64,000 bases of DNA from positions 95,871,128 to 95,935,127 of the forward strand of contig CM061133.1 in NCBI GenBank assembly GCA_030789695.1, written 5' to 3'. Made by a program: the position numbers and the translations under genes. This DNA is from Scilla litardierei (Eukaryota > Streptophyta > Magnoliopsida > Asparagales > Asparagaceae). Under the pieces are notes generated by a model. It ran no database searches. It saw only the letters and a list, made by a program, of their open reading frames with translations, and was not told where the DNA came from. Positions 42,902-53,632 of this stretch are shown here, piece after piece; within the stretch, counting starts at the first letter, position 1; every line of letters starts with the position of its first letter.

Positions 42902-45343
42902 TCATCGGGGGGGGGGGTTTCTCAGGAGAATCTCCCAGGAGCTCTCCTCTACAGCTTTTTCTTCTTCTATCTCAAGCAAATTGCACCGGAGGTCATCAGG
43001 AGGATCGGGGTGCTTCATGGATAGTCCCAGATCAAACTCAACTTTCTCTCCGCTGACGTTCAAGGAGAGTTTTCCGTTCTTCACATCTATTAGAACGCCA
43101 GCAGTGGCCATGAAAGGCCGTCCCAAGATAATGGGGGTGTGTGCGTCTTCGGGCATGTCCATGACTACAAAGTCCACAGGCACATGCACCCCTCTCACAT
43201 TCACGGGGAAGTCATCAACAACTCCCACCGGATATTTGACCGATCGGTCAGCTAGTTGTAGGGTCATACCGGTGGGCTCCAAATCACCCATTCCTATCCT
43301 TCTGTACATCGATAAGGGCATCAAGCTAACACTCGCTCCTAGATCGACGAGTGCACGATGAATCTTCACAGCCCCGATCGTGCAAGGAATAGAGAAGCTC
43401 CCCGGGTCCTTGAGCTTCGGCGGGTTTGCCCTCTGAATAAGAGCGCTACATTCCGCCGTCAGCACTACTTTCTCCTTTCTTGACCCTCTAGTCACCAGAT
43501 CTTTCAAGAATTTTGCATAGGAGGGAATCGTTTCGATTGCTTCTAAGAAGGGGATTTGCAGGCTTAGGTCCTTGACCATGGCAAAGAACTTGCCATATTT
43601 CTCATCAATTTTTGCCTGAGCCAACCGTTGTGGAAATGGCACAACGGGTTTATACACTTTCGGGCTCTCTTCCTCCTTCTTCTTCTCTTCTTCAGACACT
43701 CCCTCCGGAGTCATGGGATTTGATGATGAAGCACCGGCGTCATTTGATTTTTCAGTCGGTCTCTCAACGACCAATGGTGCTTCCGGGTTGCTAGGGGGCA
43801 CTCTAGTAGGAATTTGTGTCCCGCTTCTCAGAACGATAGCGGACACATTCGCGTGCTCGTGCACGAGTGCCGATGTTTGTGTTGCTCCCCTCGGGTTCAC
43901 CTCCGGTTGTGGCGGCAATTGGTTTTGTGACCTTGCAAGGTTCACCACCTGTAACCCCAGCTGGGTTACTTGGTCCGTGAGGGTCCGCTGACCCATTTCC
44001 AGCTTTTGGTTGATCCTCTCCTGGTTGGTAATATATTGAGTCAAGAGAGACTCAACCGGAGAGACGGCCCTCTGTTGGCCATACTGCTGCTGCTGGAACG
44101 GCTGCTGATTCCTGGGGGCATAAGTTTGTTGCTGGGGTTGCTGCTGAAATGGTTGCTGCTGAACCTGATTCTGCTGTGGTCTAGCCGGCTGATAAATTTG
44201 TTGCTGCGGCTGCTGAGGCGGCGAGGGCTGAAATGATGGCCGGTAACTGAAATTCGGGTGGTTCCGGTTGTTGGGAGAGTAGTCCGGGTTGGAATTTGTC
44301 CTTGGCGGATATGGCGCATTCCCTGTGGGGTTGTAAAATAGTGCGCTCGCCTGATCCAACGGTGGTGAGATGTCACCACCGTCGAATTCCCCAAAGAATT
44401 CGGACTCTACCGCAGAAACTTGCTGTGTACCGGCCCCACCGGCTCCTACCATTAGTGCGGAGATCTGGGTCGAAAGCAAGTCGAACTTGCTTGATAATTT
44501 GTCGACGTCCTCGACTCTGTGTATATCCCCGGATCTTGGTGTGGCTCTCTCGTCACACCACCGCTCATTGTTGGATGCCATATTTTCCAGAATATGCCCG
44601 GCATCCTCCTCGCTTCTAGACATGAAGGAACCCCCAGCTGCGGCGTCCATAGAAGATTTTAGGTCATCCCTCAACCCATTGTAGAACAGATTGATAATCT
44701 GCCACTTCGGAAGCTCATGGTGAGGGCATCTTCTTTGCATCTCTTTATATCTCGTCCAAGTTTCATGCAAGGACTCGTGGCTGGCCTGGGAGAAGGAGGA
44801 GATCTCACTCCTCAACTTCATGGTCTTCCCCAGAGGAAAGAACTTCGTCAGAAAAGAGTTGGAGAGCTTCTCCCAGGTGTTGAAAGTGTTGGGGTCCTTC
44901 CCCCTTAGCCATTGCTTGGCTTTGTCTCGCAAAGAGAAGGGGAACAGCTTCAGACGGATAGCCTCTGTCATGACACCATTAATCCGGAAGGTGTCACACT
45001 TCTCCAAGAAGGAGTCCAGGTGCTCGATCGGGCTCTCCATGGGCACACCCGCAAACTGGTCCTGCTGGATCCATGTCACTAGAGACGGCTTCAGCTCAAA
45101 GCTTTGGGCCGCAATAGCTGGAGATCGGATGGCGGAAGTTGACTCGATGGATGGCATCGAGTACTCTAGCAGAGACTTGTGAGGTGGGGTGTTCTTCTCC
45201 ATGGATTCGGGATCTTCTCTTCTTCGCTTCTCGGCGGCCAAACGCCTAAGGGTGGCGTTAATCTCTGGATCGAGGGGAATCAAGTCGTCAAGACTCCTTG
45301 AACTCCTGCGCATGAAAAACAATAAACACCCGTGAAGCGACAA
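42902..45343 (-). CDS. Gag-protease polyprotein of element 2 (813 codons open)
   Basis: The frame is open for 813 codons. The likely start is the ATG at 45313 (MRRSSRSLDDLIP), because this matches element 1. The retrotransposon gag domain spans roughly residues 95-225 (WLRGKDPNTFNTWEKLSNSF and LPKWQIINLFYNGL). A Gln/Pro-rich linker follows at about 350-430, with no CCHC zinc knuckle seen. The aspartic protease has its catalytic Asp at about residue 666 in ALVDLGASVSLMPLSMYRR, and later PIILGRPFMATAG. The frame ends where a C11 run shifts it. Gag would assemble virus-like particles in the cytoplasm, and the protease would cleave gag. The long open frame next to near-identical LTRs suggests recent activity. 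Confidence 0.92.
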   Translation of the reverse strand: MSLHGCLLFFMRRSSRSLDDLIPLDPEINATLRRLAAEKRRREDPESMEKNTPPHKSLLEYSMPSIESTSAIRSPAIAAQSFELKPSLVTWIQQDQFAGVPMESPIEHLDSFLEKCDTFRINGVMTEAIRLKLFPFSLRDKAKQWLRGKDPNTFNTWEKLSNSFLTKFFPLGKTMKLRSEISSFSQASHESLHETWTRYKEMQRRCPHHELPKWQIINLFYNGLRDDLKSSMDAAAGGSFMSRSEEDAGHILENMASNNERWCDERATPRSGDIHRVEDVDKLSSKFDLLSTQISALMVGAGGAGTQQVSAVESEFFGEFDGGDISPPLDQASALFYNPTGNAPYPPRTNSNPDYSPNNRNHPNFSYRPSFQPSPPQQPQQQIYQPARPQQNQVQQQPFQQQPQQQTYAPRNQQPFQQQQYGQQRAVSPVESLLTQYITNQERINQKLEMGQRTLTDQVTQLGLQVVNLARSQNQLPPQPEVNPRGATQTSALVHEHANVSAIVLRSGTQIPTRVPPSNPEAPLVVERPTEKSNDAGASSSNPMTPEGVSEEEKKKEEESPKVYKPVVPFPQRLAQAKIDEKYGKFFAMVKDLSLQIPFLEAIETIPSYAKFLKDLVTRGSRKEKVVLTAECSALIQRANPPKLKDPGSFSIPCTIGAVKIHRALVDLGASVSLMPLSMYRRIGMGDLEPTGMTLQLADRSVKYPVGVVDDFPVNVRGVHVPVDFVVMDMPEDAHTPIILGRPFMATAGVLIDVKNGKLSLNVSGEKVEFDLGLSMKHPDPPDDLRCNLLEIEEEKAVEESSWEILLRNPPPR

Positions 45344-45489
45344 GTGGGAAAGAAACAGATAAAATAAGAAATAAAAATAAGAAAAACAAAAAAGAAAAAG
45401 AAAAAGGAGAATGCGAAAATTATCGCGAGGTAGGGATGTGAGCTAGACACGAGGGTTCAAGAGATCCTAAAATATCAAGCACGTTGCCT

Positions 45490-45508
45490 CCCCGGCAATG
45501 GCGCCATA
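45490..45508 (-). other. Primer-binding site, tRNA-Asp (element 2)
   Basis: The minus strand reads TGGCGCCATTGCCGGGGA, complementary to the plant tRNA-Asp 3' end with one mismatch, a few bases from the LTR. Confidence 0.82.
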
Positions 45509-45512
45509 AACT

Positions 45513-47077
45513 TGACCGGCGCCCGCGAGAGTGTCGCGACGGCGCGGTGTCGTTTACCGCAAGTTTCACGGTTAGTGTAGGGTGCGGGAATATCGAACTC
45601 AGGGAGGCGAGGTTGTGCTTGGGTCAGGTAGGACCTAAATCACCCCGAGGGGCGAGCTAGCCCTAATCGGTGAATGGTTGTCACGAAAGGAAATAAATGG
45701 GTATGAACAACAAGAAAGAAAACCCGGGACTTCGGTTTCCAACCCGACGAGAGACTCTCACCGATACGGCCTCCGGGTATGGATAGCGATCGGGATTAGG
45801 GTCTAATGGTGAGACGTTGCCTCCAAAAGTGGTACCGGCGTCCCATGGGCCCGATATTCCGGTCGGTGCCCAGGATGATACACCGGACTTCTCGGATTCG
45901 ATCAATGGGCACTCCCGTGTCCATTAACACTGATCGATCCCGGGAGCACTGATCGATCCCGGGAGCACTAAGCCCGCAACGATAACTCCCAACGTCTCAT
46001 CCTGCCGCTCCCGCGTGCTAGGATTCGGCGTCTACGCTAAGGATGTGAGCTATGGCTAGGGAGTCAACCGCCAAGTTTATTCCCCCTTGGCCCGACGGTC
46101 AAAGGCGGTCTTTTTCCCGCCGATGACAATGAAACACCCCGCGTAACCGTTAGATTCCTACTCCCTATCAATTTCCTAACCCTATGGACGCATCGGGAAG
46201 AGCCCCCGAAGGGGTTTCCACCAAAATCCCAGATTTGGGAACTACTCACAAAAATTCATGAAAAAGCAATCTAAATGAAATTTAACCGTTGGAATCATAA
46301 TCGGACAATTGCAATGCGGAAGTAATAGAGTAATAAAGACAATACTAAAATTTTAGAAAGATCTGAAAACTTACAAAAGAGTAACAATTACAGCCGTCAC
46401 AAGGAAATAAAACAGTAGGAAAAATAACAGCTCTCGTTTCTGGAACCCTAGGGGTTCTATTTATAGACCGCCGCATCAACCGATCGGTTGACAAGTCAAC
46501 CGATCGGTTGATCCGTTACAAAATATTAACAGAAAACAGCGAGCTTTCACCCGATCACATGAACCGGTCGGGTGAGTTCTTGGGTGACCGGTTGGATCTT
46601 GGAGCAGTCGGGTGAATCGATCGGTTCGACGTCCGTGTCTTCAGCTACAGATGAACCGATCGGGTGAGAGTCACCCGATCGGTTGGCGTTTTGCTTCGAG
46701 AAAATAGAGAACAGCACCCGCTGAACCGGTCTGCGAACCGGTTAGGTGACTTCTTTGTGAGCTGCGGCAGAGGCCGGGTGGTGCACGCGTGCATCAGCCG
46801 ATCGGTTGGAGATGCCCAACCGACCGGGTGAGGGGCTGAAAGATGACTTCTTTGGCGTTTGACCCCCTGGATCACATGTGACTTCTCCCGTTGCTCCGGG
46901 GACTTGGGATATCATCGTTAAACGTCGCCTACGTGGTCAATCCCCTGCAATCATGGAAAAACACAGAAAAGTGAAAGAACACGGGAAAATACACGAAAAC
47001 GAATAAGAGACGGCGGAAAAACACGGAGAAACACAAAAGAAAACGTGCGTGAATATATGAAATATAAACGCACGTCA
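45513..47077 (-). repeat. 5' LTR of gag element 2 (1565 bp)
   Basis: TG...CA ends. It carries a 20-bp tandem duplication (GATCGATCCCGGGAGCACT at about 45931 and again at 45950) that the 3' LTR lacks, and it lacks a short CTTCTTCTT stretch present in the 3' LTR near 38985. Both are post-insertion changes. The palindrome array is at 46478-46835. Confidence 0.92.
46478..46835. repeat. LTR palindrome array (element 2, 5' LTR)
   Basis: Twin of 38815-39185, with the TATA at 46457-46466 on its downstream side (minus sense). Confidence 0.88.
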
Positions 47078-47082
47078 GTATT

Positions 47083-48010
47083 TATACTTGATTTGTACAC
47101 GAATTGGAGGGGAGTTGTTGGCGGTTTAGCCGTTGTTTTGGCTACCCTCTTTTAAGGTTTAGTTTATTTCTTTCTTCATCTAAAATTGGTATTAAGTTCA
47201 AGGTTTTCGTTGGAGATTCTTGGCAGATTCAATTGAAGCTAAGTTTTCTATCTTCCATTTTTAGTGATGCTCGTGAATATCTTTTGTGCAATGATTTCTA
47301 TGTCCAATGATTTCGATGATGAACCATGTGATGCATATCTCTATGTGTGAGTAGATTTTATCTAGGGCATAGGTTGAATCCTATTATGGATTTAGTATGG
47401 ATCGAAGTACTACGTTTAGCATTTTAATTATTAATTAGGGTTTTGCCTTGGATATTTTTTTATTAATAAACATTGGTTTCCTCCTCGTAGTTAATTAGAT
47501 CTACCGGCCAACGACAGTTGGAGTTAATCTAGGGTTTTCAATCACTTTATTGATCTATACTACCTATGCCACCAACGACAATCAGGTCAAGATTAGAGCG
47601 TCCATGCAATGACCTAACTTTTATCCACGACAGTGGTGTGAAAGAAGGTTGGGGATATATTGTTGTATGTCAAGCACCTATCATGTAGCGATTCGCAACG
47701 ACAGTTGGTTTTGCCACACGATAGTTAGTCCTATCATACACAAACTACGACAGTATGGAATAGGTGTCCACATCAGGTGCAACAACCTCACCTACGATTA
47801 ATTCAATAACTAAACAAAGGAGTTCACTTCCATATTCAATCTGCATTAGAGGAGATACCTAGCCTTAGAGCTTTTCTTTTATCTTATCTTGTCCTTTCAT
47901 AAATATCTACGTAGCTAACTATAACCTAGGAGCAGCTAGTACTTGGTCAGACACCTCCACGTATTCGACCCGTAAGCTATAATGACACCATGCACTTGTG
48001 GTATTAATAG
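47083..48010 (+). repeat. Old gypsy LTR, right part
   Basis: Continuation of 37870. It begins with a TATA-like TTATACTTG spanning the insertion site, then AT-rich DNA with a repeated ACGACAGT-type motif (47510-47760) and an ending with ATAATGACACCATGCACTTG that resembles retroelement LTR/leader DNA. No primer site or clear end is found, and no coding sequence. Confidence 0.4.
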
Positions 48011-48635
48011 TAAAACTCACATCAGCTCACTTCTCCACTCTAGATGTTATTATTGGTCTTAGGAATTAGTTCTTATGGCCACTACACGTAGTGGACTCAT
48101 AAGAAATATATAATATTTTGATTTCCACTTGAGCAAGTGAAATAAGAAATTCTCTTCAACATTGCAGCTGCTCTCATCATGAAGATCCATGACCACGCTT
48201 ATGTATATTTTGCTACATAGATTTATCATGTATTAGTAGTATACATGTTATCAAGATCTAATGGCATAATCAAATAAGCCAAATAGATGGATTGTAAATA
48301 CATATCAGATTTGAATGCAGTTATAGCCTTACTAGACCATCAAACTATATACATGAGCTAAAGAAATCAGAAGTAGACATCATCATATTGTAATGGAGAA
48401 AAAAAGCTGGATTGTACACCTAATTCTTTATATGAATTCATGGTGGTACTTCTTTAATAAACCTTTTAGATGAGTAGTAAAATGGGAGCACTAGTTGGGA
48501 TCTTCGAGGAGACTAATAACCCTTATCCTGATTCGAATTGGATGTGGAATGTGTTTATGGGTGTTTTCTCACCCTTGATGTTATTGGATGATGGTGGGGT
48601 TGTAGTAGCTGGCATAGGATGGCATTGATATCAGA
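48011..48635. other. Unassigned AT-rich DNA
   Basis: I see no open frame with motifs, no repeats above background and no element ends here. Confidence 0.4.
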
Positions 48636-48830
48636 CTGGATATTGGGTGAGCCAACCCAAGGTTAAACAGGCCTCTATCTGAGCTACTAATAGCTTACTA
48701 GAGACAGGATGAGTTGACCCCGGGTTGAATAGACCTCTGTCTCAACTACTGGTGGCTGGATGGAGACTGTGCGAGTTATCCCCAGGTTGAATATGTTGTA
48801 ATCTGAATTGTTAGAGCTCTGGACCGAGCT
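48636..48830. repeat. About 62-bp degenerate tandem repeat
   Basis: Three diverged units, each with GAG(C/T)xAxCCCxxGGTT(G/A)AAxA(G/T)xxxTxTxxTCT and a following CTACT-like stretch. Confidence 0.5.
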
Positions 48831-49559
48831 ATTTCTGTCAAGTCCAATCTGTTTTCAAGCTACATTCTGCTTCCTGCAACACGAAGAGCTCATTAGGGAG
48901 GGTTAGATCTGGGGTCTTACCTAATCCCCTCTAATGCTTAAGTCAGATGGTGACTGAAGGATGCTCATTGTAACTATGGCCGATCTGTTGGAGGACCAAC
49001 CGAAAGTTATCAAGTTGAGTTATGGAGGAAATGAAGAGTTTAGGTGGAGCAGATACCGGTGTAGTAGTACCTAGTCATGAGAAAGTATTGTCCCATATTG
49101 TGTGAAACCGTCTCCAAAAATTTGTCCAAGAGTCCCTCTCCTATTGTCCAATAGACTACATATAGGCATCAGTTTGGAGGGACGTTAGAGGATAACGTCT
49201 GAGCCTTTAAGCCAGTTTATTTCTCTGAGCTGTCGCCATTGGTGATGAGAAAACGGTCAGTCATTGAATGCCTGATGATTTAAATAAAGGAGCCCAATGA
49301 TTAGCTCAGCTATCACCTTAAATGATGAACCCGTCGGCCTTACATAGGTGCCTCTGGGCTGTTAGGATAAAGCTTGGGCTTTGTTGGGCTTTTAGGCCTG
49401 GCTGATCAAATGATCATTGGGCCGGCACTGTGCTGTAAAATTGACCTCGATCTCCTTAGATCAATTATCACAGAGGTTGAGGTCAGCTGATGTGGCATGC
49501 ATTTAATTGAGATGACCCCGATCAAATAGTTAGGTCAGCCCGAGAAGTTTACTGAGAGT
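48831..49559. other. Unassigned DNA before the 80-bp array
   Basis: Contains a possible LTR-promoter-like block GTCCCATATTGTGTG and CTACATATAGGC (49090-49160), but no boundaries and no coding signal. Confidence 0.35.
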
Positions 49560-50946
49560 GATCCTCGATCATATAGCTAGATCGACCTGCGATGGAGTGG
49601 CCCCGACCATAAAGCCAGCGTAGCATGTAAGGTCTTCTAATAGTTATCCCTGATTATATAGCTAAATTGACCGATAAGGGAGTAGCCCCCGAACATATAG
49701 CATATCAGCCTGCGAGGAATTCTGATAGTTATCCCTAATTGTATAGCTAGATCGACCCGTGAGGGTGTGGCCCTGATCATATTACTGATCAGCCTTTAAG
49801 GTCATATGATATCCTTGATCGTATAGCTAGATCGGGCCGTGAGATCGGCCCGTGAGGGAGTAGCCCCCAATCGTATAATCGATCAGCCCACGAGGTCTCT
49901 GACATCACTGATCATATAACTAGATTGGCCCACGAGGGAGTGGCCTCCAATCGTATAGCCGATCGCCCACGAGGTCTTCGGATATCCCTAATTGTATAGT
50001 AAGATCGGCCAGTGAGGGAGTGGCCCTGATCTATAGCTGATCAGCCCGTGAGGTCTTTTGACATCATGATCGTATAGCTAGATCAGTACAAGAGGGAGTA
50101 TAGACAATCAGCCCATGAGGTCTTCTGATAGTTATGCCCGATCGTTTAGCTAGATCGACTGACGACGGAGTGGCACCATATCGTATAGCCAACCAGCCCG
50201 CGAGGTCTTCTTACATCACTATTCATATAGCTAGATCAGCCTGCGAGGGACTTTCCCCTGATCGTATAGTCGATGAGATCATAAGGTCTTCTGGTATCCC
50301 CAATCGTATAGCTATATCTGCCCACGAGGGAGTGGCCTCTGATCGTATAGCCAATCAACCAACGAGGTCTTCTGATATCCCTGATCGTATAGCTTGATCA
50401 GCTCGCGAGAGAGTGGCTCCTTATTGTATAACCGATCAGCCCGTGAGGTCTTGAGAGTGATCCCCAAACATATATCTTGGTCAGCCCGCAAAGGAGATGC
50501 CCCTGATCCTATATCCAATCATCCCGCGAGATCTTCTGATATCCCCGATCATATAGCTAGATTGACCTGCAAGGGATTGACCCCTGATCATAAAACTGAT
50601 CAGCCCATAAGGTCTTCTGACATTTCCGATCGTATAGCTAGATTGGCCCATGAGGGAGTGACCCCCGATCGTATAGCCAATCAGCCCGAGAGGATTTCTG
50701 ACATTCTCGGTCGTATAGTATGATCGGCCTGCATGGGATCGGCCCCCGATCGTATAGCAGATCAGCACGTGAGGTCTTTTGATAGTTATTACCGATCATA
50801 TAACAAGATCGGCCCATAAGGGAGTGGCCCCTAATTGTATAGCCAACCAGCCATGAGGTCTTTTGACATCCCCGATCATATAGCTAGATCGGCATGTAAG
50901 GAGTGGCCTCAGGTCGTATAATCGATCAACTTGCAAGATCTTTTGA
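49560..50946. repeat. Tandem array, about 80-bp unit, about 17 copies
   Basis: Each unit reads approximately GATCGTATAGCTAGATCGGC-CCGCGAGGGAGTGGCCCC, then GATCGTATAGCCGATCAGCC-CGTGAGGTCTTCTGACATCC. Every unit contains two GATC-GTATAG-C-GATC half-palindromes. Copies are diverged, which implies an old array. Several reading frames cross it with an 80-bp (non-multiple of three) period, so they are not gene-like. Confidence 0.88.
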
Positions 50947-51197
50947 TGTATTCAGGCTGATTTGTAGGCCTACGCACTTTAGAGAAAGTAAACTATGAAA
51001 AGCCGTTTATGGTCTTCATGTTAATGTTCTCTTGGAGTTATTAGCTCGGAAGGATATACTCCTCAGAGAAACAAAAAAATAGTGCAATGGCTTGCTTAAT
51101 TTACTTGTTGTTTTATTGATAATGCCACCATAGATGTTCTGCATTTAGAAGGTGGATGGATGAAAGTATCCCTGTGAGCTCTTCTGAACAGAGTATC
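50947..51197. other. Short spacer before copia LTR
   Basis: No features seen. It ends in gtatc, the presumed left TSD of the copia element (the right copy is outside the window). Confidence 0.4.
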
Positions 51198-52499
51198 TGT
51201 AAGAAGACGTATGCCCTTGAGGCATTTATCCTAAGATAATCATCTCGTTCTAATTATTATATGGTATTAATCATCCTAAGTATGAATCCTACAAATCATA
51301 TACTTAGATAATTTCCTTAGACTTATAGTCAGATCGTTACGTATACAGATGTAGATCTCGATTATGAGAAGTTAGTGACCAATTAGAAACTTAAGTCTTA
51401 AACAGTTCATGGCCATAATGTGTCGAGAATAGGATATCGACACATCGGTTAGACCATTGTGTCTTTGTTTTACCTTAGGATAATGATGATCTCATAGTCA
51501 TTCGACTTGGCGAATTCAGATACGAGACACTGGTGCTCATTAGAGAATGAGTTCACTGAACGACCAACGTAGAGTTATTAAATGGTTAAGATTTAACTAG
51601 ACTGTCAATAATAACTCTAGAGTGATGATAGGCAAGCTGGTCATTAAGACCTGAAGTCATTAGTATGAATTTGTGAATGGATAGTGTCACTTAGATCTAT
51701 GATCTAGCTTTGAGGTTCGGCCTGCTGAAAGATCTTAGGTTGGGTGACACCTGAAGCTTACGGGGGAAGTAGAAGACAAAGAATGGATTCGTCTCTTCTG
51801 TTAAAAGGAAGTTAGTGTCACTGGATCAGTACGGTCTGAGTGTTAATCCTAGGCCGGGGTACATTGTAGGATGTACAACGTGAATACGACAAAGACAGTT
51901 GTATACTGACCGATGCTGGCTAGTGGGGTTGACGGTAAACCATACTCTAGGCCAGGTAGAGACACAGTCTTGACGAAGGGACTAAAACTGTGCTATTCAT
52001 CACTGACACAGTCAGAGTGATCCCGACGACACGTTTGTTCATGGGTCAATCACGTAAGTATGATTCTGAAATAGGGACAATGTCTGTTGCTCGTGGTTAC
52101 CGTTGTCTAGGGGTTTCGAGCCCCAACCTGTAGTAGGGTCAGGCTGTAGGGTCTCACACCAAGTAGTATCCATGTATTAGTAATCGGAAGAATATTAAGT
52201 GGAATTCATTCGATAAAATGGAATACTTAGGTCCATAAGCAAGTTGTGAGTTCAAGTTTAATAGAGGACAAATTTTGCATGTGATGCAAACTAGATTAAA
52301 TGTTTCATAAATAGTATACGACTATATTTAATGGAATAAACACATCGAAAAGGTTACATGGATGATAGGATTGTCCCGTTCTAAACACAGGTTCAAACCG
52401 CATCAAAAACGGAGCTCAAACGAGCCCGGAAAGTGGAAAACAGTGGAAAGGGGTAAAGTGGGTCACCCACTTTGCGGCAAGAGAGCCCAACCTGCAAGG

Positions 52500-52740
52500 C
52501 AGTGAAGCCTACCAGCTAAGCGGGCGGGGGCACCCGCTGAGTCAAGCGGGGGCGACCCGCTGTGCCCAGCGGGGCAGGCCCGCTGAGCGGGCGGGCGCAC
52601 CCGCTTGGCAGCGAGTGTGGCCCGCTGAGCGGGCCCCGGTGCCCGCCCCTGCCTGCGGGCACCCTGTCCAGAAGGCAGGCATATGCACCCGCAGGCATAG
52701 CGGGCACGCCCGCCAGTTAGGGGCCTGCCCTCCGCTTGTT
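52500..52740. repeat. GC-rich AGCGGGC/GCCCGCT-rich block in copia LTR
   Basis: Around twelve CCCGCT or AGCGGG motifs, many as GCCCGCTGAGCGGGC inverted pairs, upstream of the LTR TATA box. The counterpart in the 7498 LTR (about 8690-8730) has only a few GCGAATCTGACTCGC-type pairs. Confidence 0.7.
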
Positions 52741-53042
52741 TTCCTAGGGTTTTTGAAACCCAAAACGGTGGCTACGAAAGTGACTTTTTTGCCCATCTTT
52801 GGGCAATTGTTTGAGGGGTCAAACGAAGTCAGAATTCATCATCGTTTGTTCCTACGCGTTCACCATTCGAAGCTCTTCGAAATGATAGCTTGTATGGTGT
52901 TAGAATTTTAATGGTTGAAGAGATTTAATTCGTTGAAGTTAGGCCTTTGAGAAAGGCTTACGAACTTCATTAACTTGATTAAATCCATCTTCATTTAACT
53001 TTGTCCCACATTGTTCATGACGAAAAGGGAGGAGCCGACTAC

Positions 53043-53052
53043 CTATATAAAT
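53043..53052 (+). promoter_or_regulatory. Copia LTR TATA box
   Basis: CTATATAAAT, downstream of the GTCCCACATTG block. Confidence 0.7.
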
Positions 53053-53620
53053 AAGGGTGCCCCTTCTTCGTTAAAAAGTGCACCAAGTGATCGATTTGAG
53101 AAGATCCTAGTTTTTTAGCACGCTTGATCGTGAACTTAAATATTCTTCTCCTCCTTTTCTTCCTATCCTCCCATCGGGTCCTAGCAAAACTACAAGGAGG
53201 TTTGGATAGGATCCAGACGTCTTTGACGTAGGCCTGCTCAAGTGAAACTTTTTTCGACAAGTGATCGGCTCGGAGGCGGCTCGGCTAGATCGGTTCGAAG
53301 GCGCAAGGCGGGTCGGCAACAAGGAGCGAAAGAAGATGGTGTGGTACATCTTGCCTGTCCCAAGGCCAAGATTCCGGGTATGTCAGTTAGTAACTTTTTA
53401 GAATAATTTTAATAATATCGCAGTAGGCTAGATCCCTCTTGGGGTGGTCAGATCCACCCCAAGTCGGCATAGATCTTGGCGAGGTTCTGGCTCGCATTAG
53501 GGCCTTAGCTAAAATGTTTAGCTTTGTGTTTTTTTTCGCTCAAATTGTAATCCCTGTATTTTCTGTTCTACATAGGACAGGCACAGATCTAAGCCATACG
53601 GGTCTGTCAAAACCCTTCAG

Positions 53621-53632
53621 TGGTATCAGAGC
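53621..53632 (+). other. Primer-binding site, initiator tRNA-Met
   Basis: TGGTATCAGAGC, an exact match to the plant initiator tRNA-Met complement, one base after the LTR end. Confidence 0.95.

Larger units (their letters stand above)
37871..47077 (-). mobile_element. Gag-only gypsy element 2 (TR-GAG type), complete
   Basis: TSD gtatt at 37866-37870 and 47078-47082. The LTRs are 37871-39430 (3') and 45513-47077 (5', minus sense). A tRNA-Asp primer site and a polypurine tract are both present. The only long ORF is gag-protease (42902-45343). Downstream are the GGGAGGCAACCC motif, a palindrome-TATA module and a 125-residue ORF. Reverse transcriptase, RNase H and integrase are absent, so copying would need a partner element. 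The structure matches terminal-repeat gag (TR-GAG) elements. Confidence 0.9.
51198..53619 (+). repeat. Copia 5' LTR (2422 bp)
   Basis: TG...CA with the primer site one base beyond. It contains a GC-rich block (52500-52740) of alternating AGCGGG / CCCGCT motifs on both strands, then GTCCCACATTG and the TATA box. Confidence 0.85.

Noticed and set aside
50134..50768. Reading frames across the 80-bp array
   Set aside because: The repeat period is not a multiple of three and the units are diverged; frames are open by chance composition.
49560..50946. CRISPR-like array
   Set aside because: The units have no constant repeat with unique spacers; the whole 80-bp unit is repeated, in a plant genome.
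49231..50960. CACTA transposon subterminal repeats
   Set aside because: No CACTA-type terminal inverted repeats or 3-bp TSD were found around the array.
53621..53632. Part of a tRNA gene
   Set aside because: Only the 3'-end complement is present, at the correct place after an LTR; it is a primer-binding site.
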